Assembly (NCBI GenBank): GCA_025617745.1
Contig: CM046858.1
Coordinates: 41,399,850-41,463,849 of the forward strand
DNA length: 64,000 nucleotides
Reading direction: 5' to 3'
Source: Heliocidaris erythrogramma
Taxonomy: Eukaryota; Echinodermata; Echinoidea; Camarodonta; Echinometridae
The first letter of the stretch is position 1. Every line of letters begins with the position of its first letter. The notes below the pieces were generated by a model. It did no database searches. It was not told where the DNA came from and saw only the letters and a program-made list of their open reading frames with translations. A program made the position numbers and the translations under genes. This document shows, piece after piece, positions 25,106 to 32,390 of this stretch.

Positions 25106-28100
25106 AGAGGGAGGGAGAGAGGGAAAGACTGTGTGGATGTGTCTAGGTTTTTGTGTGTGAGGGAGAGAGAAAGAGAGACGGGTGAGGGAGAGATGAAAAC
25201 ATTGAGAGAGGGGGAAGAAATATAAAGAAAGATACAGAGACGAGAGAGAAAGAAAGGGAGAGATGTGCGGGGGGGGGGGGGGGTGAAGGTTGTCCATGGA
25301 GATAGAGAGACGAAAAAAGAAAAGGGCATTAATTTTAAAAGTGAAATCAAAGTAATAAGGGCTGAGAAAAATATCAATGAACATATAAACAGCATGAGAA
25401 AACAACAAATATTTGTTCATTGTACGATACAAAATAATAATAACCAAAGAAATTTATGAATGCGTACTTGATCGCACTCCGCATCCCACTTATGATGATT
25501 TAAATGCATAAACATGATAAGTTCGTTGACACATCACCGCTCGTATTGTATGAATTATTGTCAGTAAACTGAATTACATTTTCTGTAAATCACGGTAATG
25601 CCATTAAAAACTACTTGTGACAGCAATGATCAACTTTGGAATTATCTTTATTTCTGAAGTATATGAATATGCTATGGCAGTAACCATCAAACTTGTCTCA
25701 AACGTTTAAAACAAAATCTGCTATTATTGAGACGGATACAATCATATTGCCTATGTGTATTCTTTAATTGTTTACAGTAAGAATTTGTTGTTGTTTTAGC
25801 CTCTGTCCTACGCAGTCATGGTAGTTTACTGTGTATTGTTGGCGATGTTTCAAAAATTTTCATTTAGTTTTCTTTCTTTACACTCCAGTTGAATAAGAGT
25901 CGCCACACAATAAGGCCTGATTTGTGTCTTTCACAGGCTATTAGCTTTACGGTATTTCAGCCGTTACGGTTTTAATCCCATGAATACTGTGAAATAACTT
26001 ACTGCAAGCTTGTATTTTTGTCTGCCTTTTGATGTTTTACCAGCTTTTTATCCAACTCACTGGCTTCCTTTATTAAAAAATTAGTGTTTATATAATCAAA
26101 CAATTAATACTGATTTTGTCTACTAAGGCAGTTCGTGTTGATGCTTATGTTTCAGAATTTGTTTGATAAATGAAAACATCATGCTGAAAATATCTACGAA
26201 TGGTTGTATGTCAGTGTTTGTTGGAAAGAAAGAAAGATTAAGAAAGAAATTATCAGTCAATTTTGTCAGGATGATTTAACTCCAATAGGTATAAGTTCTA
26301 TGACTCATTCGATAACCAATAAACTATAGCCAGTAGAATCAAAATGTATTATATGCCATTGAAAATGTGCAAATTTTTCAATTGCATCACACGAAAATAT
26401 TTTCCATGGCAAGGTCTATTAATTTTTAATATTAATGTGTTTGCATATTTCTTGTTTCTGTGAGAGGTGCAGCTGTTTCGCACTTCTTTCTTCATGTCAT
26501 CTCTTGCATTTCCCTTGACCTTGGCTATTTTCTCTTCTACATCTTAATCTAACTTTGCCGTATTCCTCCTGCTAATTTTGACCTCGGGACCCCTTTTTTC
26601 CAAACCAGAGTAAATGAACCCAAAATCAGAATTTGTACACCATAACTCGTCTGTTGAGAGCCAGAAGGGTGCTAACTCTGTGTTAAAGTATTTAACGCCC
26701 TTCTGGCTTTATAGATTCCCTACTATGCCGTGGGCGGCAAATCCCGCACCAAAATTTGAGCGTTGAACATTTTGTTAAGGCTGAGAATGGCTGGAAATTT
26801 ATTCCTTATGCAGAAACATGTGCATTCAATAGAATGCTTATTCCTATATGCAATATATCTTTGCCCAGTTTGCTCAGGAAAAATCTCATTGAAAGTCAAT
26901 GTTTAATTCTTGAAAGTTCATTTTTGATAATTTCTCAAAAATCTGGTGGCATGGAAGGGGTAAACTCTACCTCACAAGTAATGAGATCCTCACGTATCAT
27001 TACTGTCTCTTATTCTGTCTTCCTGTTATTGACATGACGTAGTCAAATGTTTCCCATCGCTGAGAGTAATACAGTTAAAAGATTCGGAAAGCATGGCCTC
27101 AAAATAATACCCTGGCCATTTAGGACATCCTCTGTAATGAAATCACTCAATTATTGTTACAATTAAAGAAACACGGCGTCGGTTTTTATCAAGAAGCTAC
27201 AAACTCTGTGCTTTGATCACTTCTCTAGTCACGGTCAGTCTTGTTGCAGTTTGTAAGCTAACTTAGTTAGTCTCTCTCTCTCTCTCCCTTTCTATATCTT
27301 TCTCTCTGTCTCTGTCTGTCTCTCTCTCTCATTCTCTATCCCGTTTATCCCCTCTCTACCCCTTCCCCCCCCCTCTCTCTCTCTCTCTCTCTGTGTCTCT
27401 TTCTCTGTTTATCCCCCTTTCCTTTCTCTTTCCCCGCATCCCTGTCTGTCTATATCAATTTCCATCTGTCTCCCTCTTATCTGCCTCTCTCCTCTCTTTG
27501 TCTCTCCGTCTCCCTCTGTCTGTCTGTCTGTCTCTGTCTGTCTCTGTCCCCCTCTGTCCCCCTTCTTTCTCCCTCTCAGTCGTCATCTTTCATCTCATTC
27601 CCTTAAAATTTGGGAGGGTGGTTCCAGAAATCCATAATACCGACCCCCCCCCCCGGATTCGCCTTAGTCATTCACTGTATTTTTTGTTGTTGATAAAACG
27701 CCATTGAACAGCACTTCTAAAGACTTGACTGCAACATCGGTCATTGTCTTATCTTGTCATTAATCTTCTTCCTAGTATCTTGTCATTAGTCTTCTTCCTA
27801 GTATCTTGTCATTAATCATCGTTCCCTTCCTTCAAACGATCAATACAGGTGCACTTTCGTTTATCCTTTTAGTTTGTCCTTAGCATCAACAGGCTACTAT
27901 AATACCATATGTGTCATTTTTATCTTTGTCTGTTAAGTATGATCAGTTGTCGTTCGCGATTATGTCACCTGACGTGGGCCCTTATTTCCTAAAACATCTT
28001 TAAAATGTCCAAACTGGCAGTAAATATATTTTTTGCGTAATAATATCGTTTTCACTGTATATAAAAGAAAAACATCTGAAAAGGGATGGGTCTCTTAAAT

Positions 28101-31100
28101 ATTGATTTTAATCAGTGTTGATAAGCTGTTGGAGATAAACTACACTGATAAAAAAAAAATGATTGTAAAATGTCAATCACTTTGTTTATGTGTATGGATA
28201 GTGTACACAGTGAACCATTCGAAATTAATTTATCAATATGTAAATTTTGTTCGTATGATTTACTCTTCTATGTGCTTGCTTGTTGATTGTTTCAATTTGA
28301 TAATTTTGTTTTGGACTAGCGCCTTGTTTGTGATCGATGAACTGAGATTTTATTTTGTTACTCTGGGGCGTTTCATGAAAGGACTTGTCAGATATTTTAT
28401 CCGACAAATTTGCTCTCAGCCAATCAGATGCAAGGATTTCAGTAGCTTATAACAGTTGTCGCATAAAATATCCGACAACTTCCTTTCATGAAACGCTCCC
28501 CTGATAGTGTAGGTTTGCTTAAAACGTAAAGATTGGTCATATAGACGACTCACCATGGCAAATTTACATAGAATCACCTCACATCATTGGACAATTTTTC
28601 CCCTTCAAAATGCAATGCTATAACAGAAATAGAAATATATTTGCGATAAAAGTGAGAAACAACAAATTAATTTCTCTATACTTATTTCATGTTGTGGTAT
28701 GGGATTACTGAGGAAAAAAAACTACCGGGATTTGTTTCCGTCTGCTGATTCGAAATCTTCTTCCTGAAACAGACGCCATGTTAAATTGGTTCAAGTCAAT
28801 TAAAGGTATCTTTGCTTCTCCCTTCCATCAAATATATCTTGTTTTGACTTTATTTGATTTTTAAACAGAAAGAATGCAGAGAGATGGGTCCTTACAGGCA
28901 TTGGCGGATCCAGGGGGGGGGGGCACAGCCGCCCGTGCCCCCCCCCCCCCCCCCCCCCCCTGTGGAAGAGAAGTATGAATTTTGACCAAAAATATACGGG
29001 TCTACCTTTTGACAAACTTTCATTTTTGTGCCCCCTCTTTTACTCAATCCTGGATCCGCCCCTGCTTACAGGCACCTGATAAGTTTCCCAACGAAATCAT
29101 GTTACAACTAAATTTTAAGAACTTGCCATGTAAACCTGAAAAGGTGGACTGATACACGTTACAGCCAGAAATATACATCCGGAAACTAGTGAAATCACTC
29201 GGCTTGAATGGAATATTCTTTGTTGCTATTCATGGGCAAATCCTCGTCTGAAAAAATGTTCACCTTTCATTAGAAGATGTCAAGCTGTTATGGAGTATGG
29301 GATTAAGAAACCCCAGTTTTTTAATCCAGTCTTGGATGGCAGAGTACATGTATATTGGCTTACCTACCACAATCAGATGGACTCCATCAGGAGTTCATCG
29401 TCAGATATTGTCTCCTGAATTAAATCATTGTCGAAACAGTATTGTCCAATAAAGTTAGACTTTATGACCCTATGCTCGTGGGTAAAGTAGCTGTCTGTAA
29501 TAATCTAACATAGAGCGTTTCCATGGTAACATCATGCCTTTACGAGTATTTCTCTTGAGTATTCGATAGTCTGACATTCCAAGGACATTTAACTTGCAAA
29601 GACCACAATCTCGTCTACCACATGAATGTGGTACACGTGGTAAACAAAGAAGAAAACGATACTGTGCCAAGAGGGATTTGAACCCCTGACCCTCACATTC
29701 AGGGGGTACATACGTATTACGTGATGCTCCGTTAGCCTACGCTTCAAGAAAGGTAATGGATATTATAAGAGTAGTTGATTCAGGGGGTGCCCCTTTCGTA
29801 TTTCACAGATTAGGTGATTGTGATGGTTCCCCCCCCCCCCCCCCCCCCCCCATATTAAGATGGAAAGATGCCCTTGCTCACGATTTCACTCTTAAAGAAA
29901 TAGATGATATAGACAATTGGTATAGCCTACTAAGCATGACCTTTTTTTTTGGGGGGGGGGGGGGGGTGGTCTAATTAAATACCATGTAGTTACAGCAAAT
30001 AACATGTAAATAGTTGTTTACATAATCTATTATAGAATTACATAGCCGCTCGATGGCGTAGCGTCAGACCAAACAGGGGAGGGGGGGGGGGCACCACTCC
30101 AAGTCCAGGTACGGAGTCTTCTTATGTTTTCCTTGGAAAGATGTGCATGAAGAGAAGCCACTTTGCCCCTGACTCTACCCCTTTTGAAATCATACCGTTC
30201 TAAAGATTCTATTTCTTCTTTCATTTTTCGATCTTTAAAAATGTTCTTTAATGTTTATTCGGATTGTGGTCTACATTATCACATTGTTACTGTTAATGTA
30301 ACCAGGGAATGTAACTAAGACTATCACGTAATTATACAAACAGAACACGTGAGCTTTCTTTGTTTGACAAACTACATGTACATCCCTAAAACTCCTGCAA
30401 GACATCTTAAGAATTGGAACATCGACAGAATTGGAACATCAAAAATAACTTCTCAAATTACACTCAAAATTTAAGACAATGTATATAATCAAAATATGTT
30501 GTCAAGATGGTTCATAAAAATGCATATCCCCTTGGGCTAGCATTTGAAATGAAACATAAATGGCACAAACTGTAAATTTATGTTACTATTGTTTATTTAT
30601 ACAGTTGAACCCAGTCACATTCTTCCAATACCTCAGCAGAGCTAGATAAGTATTGAAATAAAAACAGACATACATTTATATAAGTGAGAGAAATAGGTAA
30701 ATGTCAGCGCAATTGTATAATTAGAACGTACGGGTTACGCAACACATTTCGTTTAGACTGGTCCCCCTAACTTACTCAATGTCCCAATTTCACCTCAGTC
30801 ATTAGATTATGTCAATACGTGCGCCAAAACAATGCAGTTCATAATCATTATTTTTGGATTTGTTTCTCCATAATGTGTTTGAGTCCGTAAGTCAATCAAT
30901 GTTTCTTATTTTCTCTCTATATATCTCAGTATCCCTCTCAACTTTTTTTCTCTCTCTCTTCCTCTCTCTAAAGCTCTCTTCATCATCTATAACAAGTCAT
31001 CATCATGATCTATAATAATTGTGATTTTTTTTGTTCTTTGCCCCTTTCTCCCTCCCCCCTCTCTCTCTCTCTCTCTCGCTCTCTCTCACTCACTATTCCT

Positions 31101-31568
31101 CACTCATTCGCTCTTTTATTTTCTACTTAGAACATCTACGCAGCCATACAGAAATTAATATATTTCGTGGATAACCACAATGGTGTAGCTCCGGTAGACG
31201 TACAACCGATCGAGAAAGAATGGGTGAAGGGCGAAGGCAACGTGACAAGAAGGTAATACAAAACTCTCTCTCTCTCTCTCTCACTCCCACACACACCTCC
31301 TTTACTCGATAGCCCTGTTCTTTCGCATTTCACCTGCCTCATGTTTCCAGTGAGACCGCCCCAACCATGACGTCAGTTCCCCCTCAATAGCTTCCTGACG
31401 CTACGCCACCTAATGTAAAATTCTCACCTGAACTTTTGCTCGGAGTGATATCTTCTTCTTTCGTGGTCGATCATCTTCACTCGAAGATGATGCCAGTGAT
31501 AATAATGATTTCGATCTCGATTTCCTCTTGGGGATGATCTTCGAGATCATTTTCCTCGCCGACGACAT
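8737..31568 (-). CDS. TRPA1-like: Gene A: TRPA1-like ankyrin-repeat cation channel (complete, 21 exons)
   Basis: Predicted plasma-membrane cation channel of the TRPA family, whose members sense temperature, irritants or mechanical cues. Coding exons (high to low): 31568-31428, 24909-24754, 23891-23682, 23159-23066, 22589-22325, 21914-21251, 20651-20560, 20124-19909, 18840-18720, 17950-17814, 16582-16461, 16083-15955, 15376-14928, 14232-13915, 12989-12849, 12201-12093, 11614-11523, 10927-10700, 10173-10105, 9451-9263, 8982-8737. Every junction is GT-AG and all phases agree, giving about 1395 residues. About 11-12 ankyrin repeats (residues about 70-740), six membrane segments (about 950-1240), pore MMLGDFDF, post-S6 IGLAVYDVHEI and a C-terminal coiled coil. 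WQWQCGAVAV (S4) and NLMIGLAV (S6 end) closely match TRPA1. The start ATG has an in-frame TAA 18 bases upstream. Which TRPA subfamily, and which stimulus, cannot be told. Intron 1 (6.5 kb) could hide an exon. Confidence 0.88.
9263..9451 (-). CDS. Gene A exon 20: cytoplasmic C-terminal segment
   Basis: 63 residues, VEAIMEVQQYLPVCIW through EKTASE. It is collinear with the TRPA1 region after the post-S6 helix (VELHTSLEKKLPLWF in vertebrates, from memory), including the YYPN block. It is Cys-rich (GCCPRMRRGC). Acceptor TTTAG, donor GTAAGAG; phase 0 at both ends. Confidence 0.85.
9489..9543. repeat. Tandem repeat, 18-bp unit, three copies
   Basis: The unit AATAAGATAACAATACAA repeats about three times just upstream (minus-strand sense) of exon 20 of gene A, in intron 19. 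Confidence 0.75.
10105..10173 (-). CDS. Gene A exon 19: end of S6 and post-S6 helix
   Basis: 23 residues, IGLAVYDVHEIRRKAKFYRL plus AMR. It joins exon 18 to give NLM-IGLAVYDVHEI, equivalent to NLLIGLAVGDI in TRPA1, the gate-proximal end of S6 and the TRP-like helix. Phase 0 at both ends. Confidence 0.88.
10700..10927 (-). CDS. Gene A exon 18: pore helix, selectivity filter and S6
   Basis: 76 residues. PPFNRVEQSLVKTMAMMLGD matches the TRPA1 pore helix and filter (SMMLGD), with the filter acidic residue kept. An acidic turret (VDEDDFF) and a hydrophobic S6 (FVMFAVFVAIMSIIVVNLM) follow. Phase 0 at both ends. This is the strongest single family signature in the gene. Confidence 0.9.
11523..11614 (-). 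CDS. Gene A exon 17: S5
   Basis: About 31 residues, DILRSFLKFILVLFCFLMAF then AVALYMLLLNQ. This matches TRPA1 S4-S5 linker and S5 (VVFIFLLLAFGLSFYILL in human, from memory). Starts in phase 1, ends in phase 0. Confidence 0.87.
11744..11805. repeat. (GA)n tract and G run in intron 16 of gene A
   Basis: A GA-rich low-complexity stretch with a pure (GA)n core near 11748-11770 and a G run near 11783-11799. Long open frames across it on both strands are repeat artefacts. Confidence 0.8.
12093..12201 (-). CDS. Gene A exon 16: S4
   Basis: About 36 residues, GWQWQCGAVAVCLAWINFIM then FLRRFSFLGLYVLMFM. The WQCGAxAV...WxNFxxxLxRF pattern is a clear TRPA1 S4 signature. Starts in phase 0, ends in phase 1. 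Confidence 0.9.
12849..12989 (-). CDS. Gene A exon 15: S2-S3
   Basis: 47 residues, VILLVVQRLSYFRTRKLVEC then a hydrophobic S3 (TMYILAVLFVIPL) and the S3-S4 loop ending IPLRL. Phase 0 at both ends. Confidence 0.87.
13035..13320. mobile_element. hAT-like MITE with CAG-GGCGGATCCAGG ends, copy 1
   Basis: The element spans 13043-13312, opening CATTGGCGGATCCAGG and closing CCTGGATCCGCCCCTG, in intron 14 of gene A. It is flanked by a perfect 8-bp duplication, GTCATAAT, at 13035-13042 and 13313-13320. Three long G or C runs fill its interior. CA...TG ends with 8-bp duplications are typical of hAT elements. The superfamily call is inference. Confidence 0.75.
13686..13825 (-). mobile_element. tRNA-derived SINE fragment
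   Basis: On the minus strand a tRNA-like head with a B-box (GGTTCGAGTCCC) is followed by CACTAACGTCTTTTGACAAG, the same order as in the complete SINE at 59888-60250. Truncated; lies close to exon 14 of gene A. Confidence 0.6.
13915..14232 (-). CDS. Gene A exon 14: S1, S1-S2 loop and start of S2
   Basis: 106 residues. KSERTDLLTHPLVVSLLNHK fits the pre-S1 helix of TRPA1 (ELLNHPVCKEYLLMKW in human, from memory). S1 is FWPSLILYFVFLVMLTGYV, and the exon ends in GHWVILGLAIVHLVCE (S2). Unlike human TRPA1, the HP motif is followed by LV rather than VC, so that cysteine is absent. Phase 0 at both ends. Confidence 0.88.
14928..15376 (-). CDS. Gene A exon 13: acidic linker between ankyrin domain and S1
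   Basis: About 150 residues. A low-complexity Asn/Gln/Glu/Asp stretch (NNTNNNNDSTEEETQ...) precedes SDRMVKNHPLIAM, which leads into the pre-S1 helix. The donor is ATG followed by GTGAGTGT. The exon is much longer than the matching linker of vertebrate TRPA1. Starts in phase 1, ends in phase 0. Confidence 0.82.
15817..15890. repeat. (GA)n microsatellite
   Basis: A near-pure GA tract in intron 12 of gene A. Other (GA/CT)n tracts lie near 19010-19033, 20741-20763, 25070-25103, 27265-27400 and 31059-31092. Confidence 0.85.
15955..16083 (-). CDS. Gene A exon 12: linker after the last ankyrin repeat
   Basis: About 43 residues, VAQAVMDKCIEISPYADRKD then EEFWIEFYYEFLEDSFSLW. This fits the TRPA1 region LLDFCMLHS...YYIEYNFKYL (human, from memory), with the DKC cysteine retained. 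Phase 1 at both ends. Confidence 0.85.
16461..16582 (-). CDS. Gene A exon 11: last ankyrin helix and TTPMKKLIEKMP motif
   Basis: About 41 residues, NVAYFLLSHRDWKQIMSSSS then WDEYHKDRTTPMKKLIEKMP. The TTPMxxLIxxMP block is typical of TRPA1 after the ankyrin stack. Starts in phase 2, ends in phase 1. Confidence 0.87.
16661..16896. mobile_element. MITE family 1, copy A (236 bp)
   Basis: Perfect 31-bp terminal inverted repeats, AATAGACCTGTTTACTAAGT then GATTCAAATTT. The second copy at 46123-46358 is inverted, also exactly 236 bp, and nearly identical inside, but its ends begin AATAGGGCGGTTTACGTAGT. Lies in intron 10 of gene A. No target duplication is evident. Confidence 0.88.
17301..17721. mobile_element. 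Foldback element with arms of about 150 bp
   Basis: The left arm (about 17301-17455) reads CAGACCCAAC, GGAAAACCGAGCACAGGT, AAAACGGC, ATATAGAGCCCTCAT and ACAAAAGGCATGGGG. The same blocks occur in reverse complement in reverse order to 17721. The middle is about 120 bp. It lies in intron 10 of gene A, 93 bp from exon 10. It is a long-TIR MITE or a fold-back element; superfamily unknown. Confidence 0.8.
17814..17950 (-). CDS. Gene A exon 10: ankyrin repeat
   Basis: About 46 residues, ATPLHLACIGGHLDAVQQLT then a second repeat start (RDHRGRNCMEYAADGGNE). Corresponds to exon 13 of gene B (MTPLHHACKQG...GGRNCLDHAIDNGHE), with the same phases (0 in, 2 out). Confidence 0.9.
18190..18560. repeat. CTAT-rich array with a 144-bp tandem duplication
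   Basis: TATC/CTAT microsatellite carrying two copies of a longer unit (starts about 18231 and 18375). Each copy ends in a TGATGAAGGCCTATG...CCGAAAA segment. A pure (AT)n run follows near 18519-18552. Lies in intron 9 of gene A. See the finding on the hammerhead-like core. Confidence 0.75.
18720..18840 (-). CDS. Gene A exon 9: ankyrin repeat
   Basis: About 41 residues, KADERTALHFAAANGWAKPV then RSLVKAGADINFPDKNG. 121 bp, the same length and phases as exon 12 of gene B (GLSPLHYVAARGW...). Confidence 0.9.
19153..19451. mobile_element. TTAA-flanked MITE, AAAGGGATAC ends, copy 1
   Basis: About 300 bp bounded by TTAA and short inverted ends (AAGGATAG / TATCCCTT), with an interior matching the element at 60958-61284 in the opposite orientation (for example AGAGGGCACCGTG, GAGCTCGAGCTC, GGCTTACGCAATCCTGACTT). 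TTAA flanks suggest a piggyBac-like non-autonomous element (inference). Lies in intron 8 of gene A. Confidence 0.75.
19909..20124 (-). CDS. Gene A exon 8: ankyrin repeat
   Basis: About 72 residues. TVGALIRWKPEMVDAFDDDG, then KTPLHHAAAHGHDGVIQELA, then a Thr/Asn-rich loop (GAGYHQETTNSDVMDNT) not seen in gene B's exon 11. Acceptor CTTTAG, donor AAGGTGACT; phase 2 at both ends. Confidence 0.88.
20560..20651 (-). CDS. Gene A exon 7: ankyrin linker
   Basis: About 31 residues, LLLRYRSKLNDASDNDIKKY then MSHAAKNGHTE. Matches exon 10 of gene B (ILDFEFRFHEMTDDGIMDYI...) in position and phase (0 in, 2 out). Confidence 0.87.
21251..21914 (-). CDS. Gene A exon 6: ankyrin repeat with a long acidic insert
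   Basis: About 221 residues. KANLNKTDVDYLTPLQVAAN begins an ankyrin repeat, interrupted after LLDRHYNNNK by roughly 165 residues rich in Asp, Glu, Asn and Thr (for example AIAEEEDEAPVDAEND). The repeat resumes at SIAEFLDWVVTENKANVLK. The matching exon 9 of gene B is only 190 bp. The insert is in frame and both splice sites are canonical. Phase 2 in, 0 out. Confidence 0.88.
22092..22320 (+). mobile_element. tRNA-derived SINE fragment beside exon 5 of gene A
   Basis: A tRNA-like head with B-box (GGTTCGAATCCC), then ACGTCTTTTGGCAAGACATT and CCACTCAGGTGTAAATGG, the body shared with the SINE at 59888-60250. The head is degenerate and the 3' part differs. It reaches almost to the donor of exon 5 (22325). 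Confidence 0.65.
22325..22589 (-). CDS. Gene A exon 5: two ankyrin repeats
   Basis: About 88 residues. NDDSLLHIACSNGHVDIVEL and RTPLHLACIGNHRAVVECLV are clear repeats, preceded by a charged stretch (EKRDDLQMHDLDNGVHDD). Corresponds to exon 8 of gene B. Phase 1 in, 2 out. Confidence 0.9.
23066..23159 (-). CDS. Gene A exon 4: ankyrin repeat
   Basis: 31 residues, LMTEPNWNWVAPMHEAVRGG then HTDLVKKCLDEG. 94 bp, identical in length and phase to exon 7 of gene B. Confidence 0.9.
23682..23891 (-). CDS. Gene A exon 3: two ankyrin repeats
   Basis: 70 residues. RTPLIVACENNLTDIALKLI and DTPLHIAFRKGNRTIAERII. 210 bp, identical in length and phase to exon 6 of gene B. Confidence 0.91.
23957..24102. repeat. 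C-run, A-run and CAA-rich tract (inverted partner at 24548-24670)
   Basis: A C run, then about 30 A, then CAACAACAA-rich sequence. About 450 bp away, at 24548-24670, lies its rough reverse complement (TTGTTG-rich then a G run). A similar C/A/CAA tract is in intron 7 of gene B (56149-56240). These give long false open frames. Confidence 0.7.
24754..24909 (-). CDS. Gene A exon 2: first ankyrin repeat
   Basis: 52 residues. A basic leader (KPKLNPPFRKKRSDINAK) runs into GLTPLHVATLDGNVDGVREL, ending KDIDIN. Corresponds to the 3' part of exon 5 of gene B (GMTPLHLAFMHAN...GVDIN). Phase 0 at both ends. Confidence 0.9.
27753..27818. repeat. Tandem repeat, about 27-bp unit
   Basis: Nearly three copies of a unit containing ATCTTGTCATTA and TCTTCTTCCTAGT. 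Confidence 0.75.
28365..28501. mobile_element. MITE family 2 (GGAGCGTTTCAT ends), copy 1
   Basis: Foldback element. The left arm reads GCGTTTCATGAAAGGA and the right arm is its complement (CCTTTCATGAAACGCTCCC). Each arm holds a smaller hairpin of the form TTGTC...ATTTT...GACAA. The central part, CTCAGCCAATCAGATGCAAG and onward, is the same as in the copy at 47580-47717. Confidence 0.8.
28891..29072. mobile_element. hAT-like MITE with CAG-GGCGGATCCAGG ends, copy 2
   Basis: The element spans 28899-29064 (166 bp), opening CATTGGCGGATCCAGG and closing CCTGGATCCGCCCCTG. It has a perfect 8-bp duplication, CTTACAGG, at 28891-28898 and 29065-29072. The interior has a G run and a C run of about 20. 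Shares TACGGGTCTACCTTTTG with copy 1. Confidence 0.8.
29640..29745 (-). mobile_element. tRNA-like SINE head
   Basis: On the minus strand a tRNA-like piece with a B-box-like GGTCAGGGGTTCAAATCC. No acceptor stem pairs well, so it is more likely a SINE remnant than a tRNA gene. Confidence 0.4.
31428..31568 (-). CDS. Gene A exon 1: start codon and basic N-terminus
   Basis: 47 residues, MSSARKMISKIIPKRKSRSK, a Ser/Asp/Glu block, then PRKKKISLRAKVQ. ATG at 31568 is preceded in frame by TAA. The donor is CAG followed by GTGAGAA, phase 0. The basic/Ser-rich character resembles exon 4 of gene B rather than its exon 1. Because it lies 6.5 kb from exon 2, its assignment to gene A rests on strand, phase and open frame only. 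Confidence 0.65.
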
Positions 31569-31590
31569 GGCTGCAGATCTCCTTTAGAAC

Positions 31591-31835
31591 CTCAGAATAG
31601 AAGGCCGTGTAGTGCTTGCAAGCTCGATAAACTAAAATGTTATGAAGAGTTCTTGCTTAGCGTCGTGTAACGGCTAACCCATAACAGAGCGACAACAACT
31701 CATATGGACCCTCAAAATAGAATATAGTGTGCTTCTTGCGAGCTAGTTGTTGAGAAACTAAAATGAGATGAAGAGTTTTTTGGTGGAGATCACATCGTTG
31801 TGCAACGCCTAAACCAAAACAGAGCGACAGCGACT
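31591..31835. repeat. Tandem duplication (120-bp period) beside gene A start
   Basis: Two diverged copies begin at 31591 (CTCAGAATAG) and 31711 (CTCAAAATAG). They share blocks such as AACTAAAATG, ATGAAGAGTT and ACAGAGCGACA. The second copy is about 15 bp longer. They lie directly upstream (minus sense) of the ATG of gene A, so in its promoter or 5' UTR. Confidence 0.7.
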
Positions 31836-31928
31836 CTAATCGAGATGGTGCTCTGGCATTAAATGTTCCGTCGACAGTTGCTCCGGGGTTTATTCCGTCA
31901 AAGATATCGGGTTTGGGTCAGGGTTATA

Positions 31929-31962
31929 ATTGGGTTTAGGCTAGGTTAGGTTTAGGGTTAGG
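31929..31962. repeat. Degenerate telomere-like (TTAGG/TTTAGG) stretch
   Basis: GGGTTTAGGCTAGGTTAGGT is followed by TTAGGGTTAGGGGG. These are a few irregular units of a TTAGGG-like motif, about 360 bp upstream of the gene A ATG. Confidence 0.6.
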
Positions 31963-32360
31963 GGGAGGATGGGGTATAATGTTTAGTCCAGGGTTGAAGT
32001 TAGTGCTCCGATTGGTGCGCAGGATAATGACCGCGGAGGATTTGTCACCGGAGTATGTATCGCCCAACCACACTGACAAAGACGTTGCGCGTTAGACTTC
32101 ACCGCAAGTAAAGTTTTAATGCCAATGATCCGCTCAAGCAAAAGCGCTCTGATATAAAACCGAGCTCCCTCTATTTGGCAGCTATCAAGTCTCAAAGTTC
32201 CACTTTCAGTTTTTGGTTCATGCTATCCAGGTAATGAGGTAAAGCTTGGCTAGTCAAACCTATCAAACACTATACCTTAATCAGCTTGTTTATTTCACCT
32301 CCGCTTCATTGACCTAAACAGTGGGCGAACGCCTTTTGACAGAAACTATGCAAAATTGAT

Positions 32361-32390
32361 TATTTATTTATTTATTTATTTATTTGCTCG
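32361..32390. repeat. (TTTA)n tract
   Basis: About seven units. Comparable to the tracts near 836 and 62868. Confidence 0.7.

Larger units (their letters stand above)
24910..31427 (-). other. Intron 1 of gene A (6.5 kb)
   Basis: I found no further ankyrin-coding exon in this intron, although gene B has three exons at the equivalent place. It holds GA/CT microsatellites, a three-copy 27-bp tandem at 27753-27818, a MITE of family 2, a hAT-like MITE, a SINE piece and several G/C runs. An undetected short exon cannot be excluded. Confidence 0.55.

Noticed and set aside
28102-28452. Plus-strand open frame of 116 codons
   Set aside because: It reads into MITE family 2, is AT-rich with scattered Cys/Phe, and has no homology I can see.
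29360-29425. Possible extra gene A exon (minus strand ETISDDELLMESI followed by a GTAAG-like donor)
   Set aside because: The only frame without an early stop ends in TGA before the donor, and it lacks any ankyrin pattern.
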